A DNA stretch of 64,000 nucleotides from Calothrix sp. NIES-4101. Lineage in GTDB: Bacteria; Cyanobacteriota; Cyanobacteriia; Cyanobacteriales; Nostocaceae. The position numbers were made by a program, and so were the translations under genes. Shown here piece by piece: positions 61,367 through 64,000 of this stretch. Numbering within the stretch: the stretch's first letter is position 1; every line of letters begins with the position of its first letter. Location: contig AP018280.1 in assembly GCA_004296455.1 (NCBI GenBank), positions 2,356,001 through 2,420,000 of the forward strand, read 5' to 3'. The notes beneath the pieces were generated by a model that was not told where the DNA came from, did no database searches, and saw only the letters and a program-made list of their open reading frames with translations.

Positions 61367-61451
61367 GTTGAACAGTCGTGTTATGTATAATAACGTTCAC
61401 CAACCCAAAGTTGGATGTTCCTTTAAGGATATTTTGAGGTTGTGTAGATTA

Positions 61452-61478
61452 AGCCTGCTTGTGCGGGCTGATTTTTTT
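61452..61478 (+). terminator. Intrinsic terminator after DUF4079 gene
   Basis: agcctgc-ttgt-gcgggct (7-bp stem, one G-U), then gattttttt, 85 bp after the stop. Confidence 0.8.
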
Positions 61479-61521
61479 GATAGCTACTAAAGCTTAAATT
61501 TTTTGAGATAAATTAAGTCGC

Positions 61522-63873
61522 ATGGTTCAAGCGAGTGCTGTAATTATATGTCTTGGCTATATTCTGGGGTTGCTGTTTAGTGCGGTTCCTGGAGGTGGTT
61601 TTTGGATATTAGGTTTGGGTTTGATAGGTGTAATTCTTTTTAGAAGAGGGCGAAATCATAACCGTAAAACACCACCAAGTAAGACAAGAGGATTAGGAGA
61701 ATCAAAGCATTTACCTTCATCACCACGAGTTTATCCGCATCCGAGAATATGGTTTATTGCTGGTTTATTGGGTTTGTTGGCAAGTTTTTATTTGCAATAT
61801 CGGGTTCCCCAACCAACGACTAATGATGTAAGTAAGTTGGTGCCGCCAGGAAATAATAGCAATCAAGAGCAACTTTTCGTAGTACGGGGGACTGTAACTA
61901 GTACTCCACGTTTGACTCGTACTTCCAAGGGGCAGTTTTGGATGGAAGTAACACGGTTAGATGAGGTGAAAAACGAAGATGGTGGTGGAGGTAAGGGAGT
62001 TTCGGGCAAATTATATGTAACTCTACCTTTATTACAAGCAACTGGATTATATCCGGGACAGCAAATTGCTGTGACTGGTGTTTTGTATAAACCAAAAGCT
62101 GCTGCAAACCCAGGTGCTTTTGATTTTCGAGAATATTTACAGAAAGAAGGTGTGTTTGCAGGATTAAGTGGACGACAGGTAAATATTCTTAATGAAGATA
62201 AAAAGTGGGGATGGTGGAAGTTTCGTGAGCAAATTGTGAAATCTCAAGTTAGTTTTTTGGGTGTTCCTGAAGGTCCACTTGTCAGTGCTATGGTTTTAGG
62301 TAGTAAAGCTGTAGATTTACCTTATGATATTCGCGATGGATTTGTACAGGTGGGTTTAGCACATGCCTTAGCGGCTTCTGGCTTCCAAACTTCATTAATT
62401 TTGGGTATTGTTTTAGCCTTAACGAAACGTGCTACACAAAGAACTCAATTTACAGTAGGGTTTTTAGCTTTACTGGCATTTCTATGTTTAGCTGGGTTTC
62501 AACCGGCGGTATTGCGTGCTGTGGTGATGGGGTTTGCGGCTTTAATTGCTTTGTTGTTGGGTAAAAAAGTTAGACAGTTGGGTTCTTTATTAGTAGCAGC
62601 AACTTTATTATTAATCTTTAATCCTTTATGGATTTGGGATTTGGGCTTTCAATTGAGTTTTTTGGCAACCTTAGGGTTAATTGTTACAGTTCCCGCAATC
62701 ACCACAAGATTAGGATGGCTGCCACCGACGATCGCATCTTTGATTTCTGTTCCTTTAGCTGCTACGATATGGACTTTACCGTTACAATTGCACGTTTTTG
62801 GGGTTGTACCGTCCTATAGTTTGGCGTTAAATATTGCCAGTACCCCATTGATTTCGGTAATTAGTATTGGTGGGTTTATTAGTGCGATCGCATCTTTGAT
62901 CGTACCTGGTATTGGGAGTGCGATCGCGAGTGTTTTGCATTATCCAACTGACTGGTTGTTGAAACTGGTAGATTTTTTTAGTAATTTGCGAGGAAATTCA
63001 TTTGCTGTTGGTAGCATCACCATCACGCAAATGTTCATTATCTATATAATACTAATTTTGATTTGGTTGGTACGTTGGTGGCAACGTCGTTGGTGGATAG
63101 GTTTAGGGATTGCACTAACTTTAGTATTAATTCCAGCTTGGCATCAAGCCAATACTTTATTTCGGGTGACAATGTTAGCAGCTAGTGGTGAACCTGTTTT
63201 AGTCATTCAAGACCAAGGTAAGGTAACGTTAATTAATAGTGGTGATGAAGGTACGGGACGCTTCACAATATTACCTTTTTTGCAACAGCAGGGTGTAAAT
63301 CAAATTGATTGGGCTGTTGCTTCGGATTTTCAGGGGAATGGAAGTCGGGGTTGGCTAGAGTTATTACCAAGATTACCAGTTAAAGTATTTTATGATTATG
63401 CAGCCAAAGTTGATAATCCTCTTACTAGTGGAGTCATTCAGAAGCAATTACAGCAAAATCAAGCAGCATATCAAATTCTCAGTGTTGGTCAAAGTATAAA
63501 CATTGGTTCTGCGGTTCTGCAACTAGTTAATGAACAATTACCGATTCTACAAATGCGAATTCACGATAAAGATTGGTTATTTGTGGGAAATCTCAAGCCG
63601 ACTGAGTTACGACAATTAATTAAAGCTGGTAATTTACCTCGCGCTCAGGTGTTATGGTGTCAACCGCAATCACTGAAGGAACTGGTTCCGTTATTGCAGC
63701 CGGAGGTGACAATTACAACTAGTGCTGACATTGAGCCTAATATTGTCTCTGCATTAGGTGATGTGAAGACACAATTATTATTTACAGGCAAAGATGGAGC
63801 AATTCAATGGACACCAAATGGACAATTTGAAGCATTTATTCAAGCGATGGAAAATAAATCTTCTGTTTTTTAA
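61522..63873 (+). CDS. ComEC/Rec2-family competence protein
   Basis: 783 residues. The N-terminal membrane segments (about 5-40 and 72-92) and DUF4131-like OB-fold (about 115-235: VVRGTVTSTPRLTR, LYPGQQIAVTGVL, ANPGAFDFREYLQKEGVFAG) precede the competence core (about 255-540) with LVSAMVLGSKAVDLPYDIRDGFVQVGLAHALAASGF split over two segments and AGFQPAVLRAVVMGF. The C-terminal metallo-beta-lactamase-like domain (about 550-780) starts EPVLVIQDQGKVTLINSGDE but lacks the metal motif HxHxDH; the place reads VASDFQGNGSRGW. ComEC is the inner-membrane channel for single-stranded DNA in transformation. Single gene; dprA is 21 kb upstream. Confidence 0.9.
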   Translation: MVQASAVIICLGYILGLLFSAVPGGGFWILGLGLIGVILFRRGRNHNRKTPPSKTRGLGESKHLPSSPRVYPHPRIWFIAGLLGLLASFYLQYRVPQPTTNDVSKLVPPGNNSNQEQLFVVRGTVTSTPRLTRTSKGQFWMEVTRLDEVKNEDGGGGKGVSGKLYVTLPLLQATGLYPGQQIAVTGVLYKPKAAANPGAFDFREYLQKEGVFAGLSGRQVNILNEDKKWGWWKFREQIVKSQVSFLGVPEGPLVSAMVLGSKAVDLPYDIRDGFVQVGLAHALAASGFQTSLILGIVLALTKRATQRTQFTVGFLALLAFLCLAGFQPAVLRAVVMGFAALIALLLGKKVRQLGSLLVAATLLLIFNPLWIWDLGFQLSFLATLGLIVTVPAITTRLGWLPPTIASLISVPLAATIWTLPLQLHVFGVVPSYSLALNIASTPLISVISIGGFISAIASLIVPGIGSAIASVLHYPTDWLLKLVDFFSNLRGNSFAVGSITITQMFIIYIILILIWLVRWWQRRWWIGLGIALTLVLIPAWHQANTLFRVTMLAASGEPVLVIQDQGKVTLINSGDEGTGRFTILPFLQQQGVNQIDWAVASDFQGNGSRGWLELLPRLPVKVFYDYAAKVDNPLTSGVIQKQLQQNQAAYQILSVGQSINIGSAVLQLVNEQLPILQMRIHDKDWLFVGNLKPTELRQLIKAGNLPRAQVLWCQPQSLKELVPLLQPEVTITTSADIEPNIVSALGDVKTQLLFTGKDGAIQWTPNGQFEAFIQAMENKSSVF

Positions 63874-63901
63874 AAGTATTTGTCTGCAAGGAAACTAAAA
63901 A

Positions 63902-64000
63902 CTAAATTACTTTTGCTTGATTTATGGCAGTGTCTACTGATTTTAAGAGTATTTCCAAACTTTGTGAATTATCCAAAACAACATCAGCAAGCTTTCTCTT
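63902..64000 (-). CDS. coaE: Dephospho-CoA kinase, C-terminal end (partial)
   Basis: The last 32 residues of a minus-strand gene that continues beyond the window. KLADVVLDNSQSLEILLKSV matches the CoaE C-terminus (ADVVLDNSG then a helix with a QVD-like motif). CoaE phosphorylates dephospho-CoA in the last step of CoA synthesis. Convergent with the ComEC-like gene. Identification rests on a short stretch. Confidence 0.7.
   Translation of the reverse strand, partial: KRKLADVVLDNSQSLEILLKSVDTAINQAKVI

Overview
The window is a chromosomal segment of a filamentous, heterocyst-forming cyanobacterium (order Nostocales; genus not resolved). The main evidence is an intact hetR (12148-13047), the carotenoid isomerase crtH, the 16S-tRNA-Ile-tRNA-Ala-23S-5S operon layout, many copies of the HIP1 palindrome GCGATCGC, AT-rich spacers, and cyanobacterial family proteins (DUF4079, DUF1400, DUF4168, PatA-like DUF4388 regulators, a FHA/SH3-tailed kinase). 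No prophage, CRISPR array or biosynthetic cluster is visible.

Layout. 1-6 kb: the tail of a Ser/Thr kinase with FHA and SH3 domains, an orphan Nif11-like peptide, a glycine-betaine/choline-type ABC permease and binding protein without an ATPase, a small heat-shock protein with a possible RNA thermometer, and two hypotheticals. 6-15 kb: YggT, upp, a promoter-terminator unit (small RNA or attenuator) ahead of crtH, a coiled-coil/EamA transporter fusion, hetR, and rpsD. 15-21 kb: moaA, then ureD-ureA-ureB without ureC, a small four-helix membrane protein, a CobE/CbiG-C protein with a cytochrome b561-like protein, and a TPR protein. 21-33 kb: a PAS histidine kinase, a DUF427 protein, and a five-gene chemosensory operon read leftward (PatA-like regulator, CheY, CheW, MCP, CheA-REC) of the pil/hmp/ptx type that controls type IV pilus motility. 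Its MCP carries a cyanobacteriochrome-like GAF domain.

33-53 kb: tRNA-Leu(UAG), DUF4168, holA, lpxD, a CocE/NonD hydrolase, dprA, a CapA-like protein, the phosphate uptake genes pstS-pstC-pstA-pstB, a filamentous-haemagglutinin-type exoprotein, truB, a DUF1400 alpha/beta hydrolase and a second DUF427 protein. 53.6-54.2 kb: a decayed IS5-type transposase, itself split by a 208-bp MITE-like insert with 8-bp target duplications. 54.2-59.4 kb: the rRNA operon on the minus strand. 59.7-64 kb: glyQ, a DUF4079 protein, a ComEC-like channel with a degenerate C-terminal metallo-beta-lactamase fold, and the 3' end of coaE.

Two nearly identical 103/104-bp TA-bounded repeats (1650-1752 and 50401-50504, opposite orientation) mark a recently mobile non-autonomous element. 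Most genes are housekeeping or regulatory. The less expected parts are the small repeats, leader RNAs, broken operons (urease, betaine ABC) and domain fusions described in the findings.
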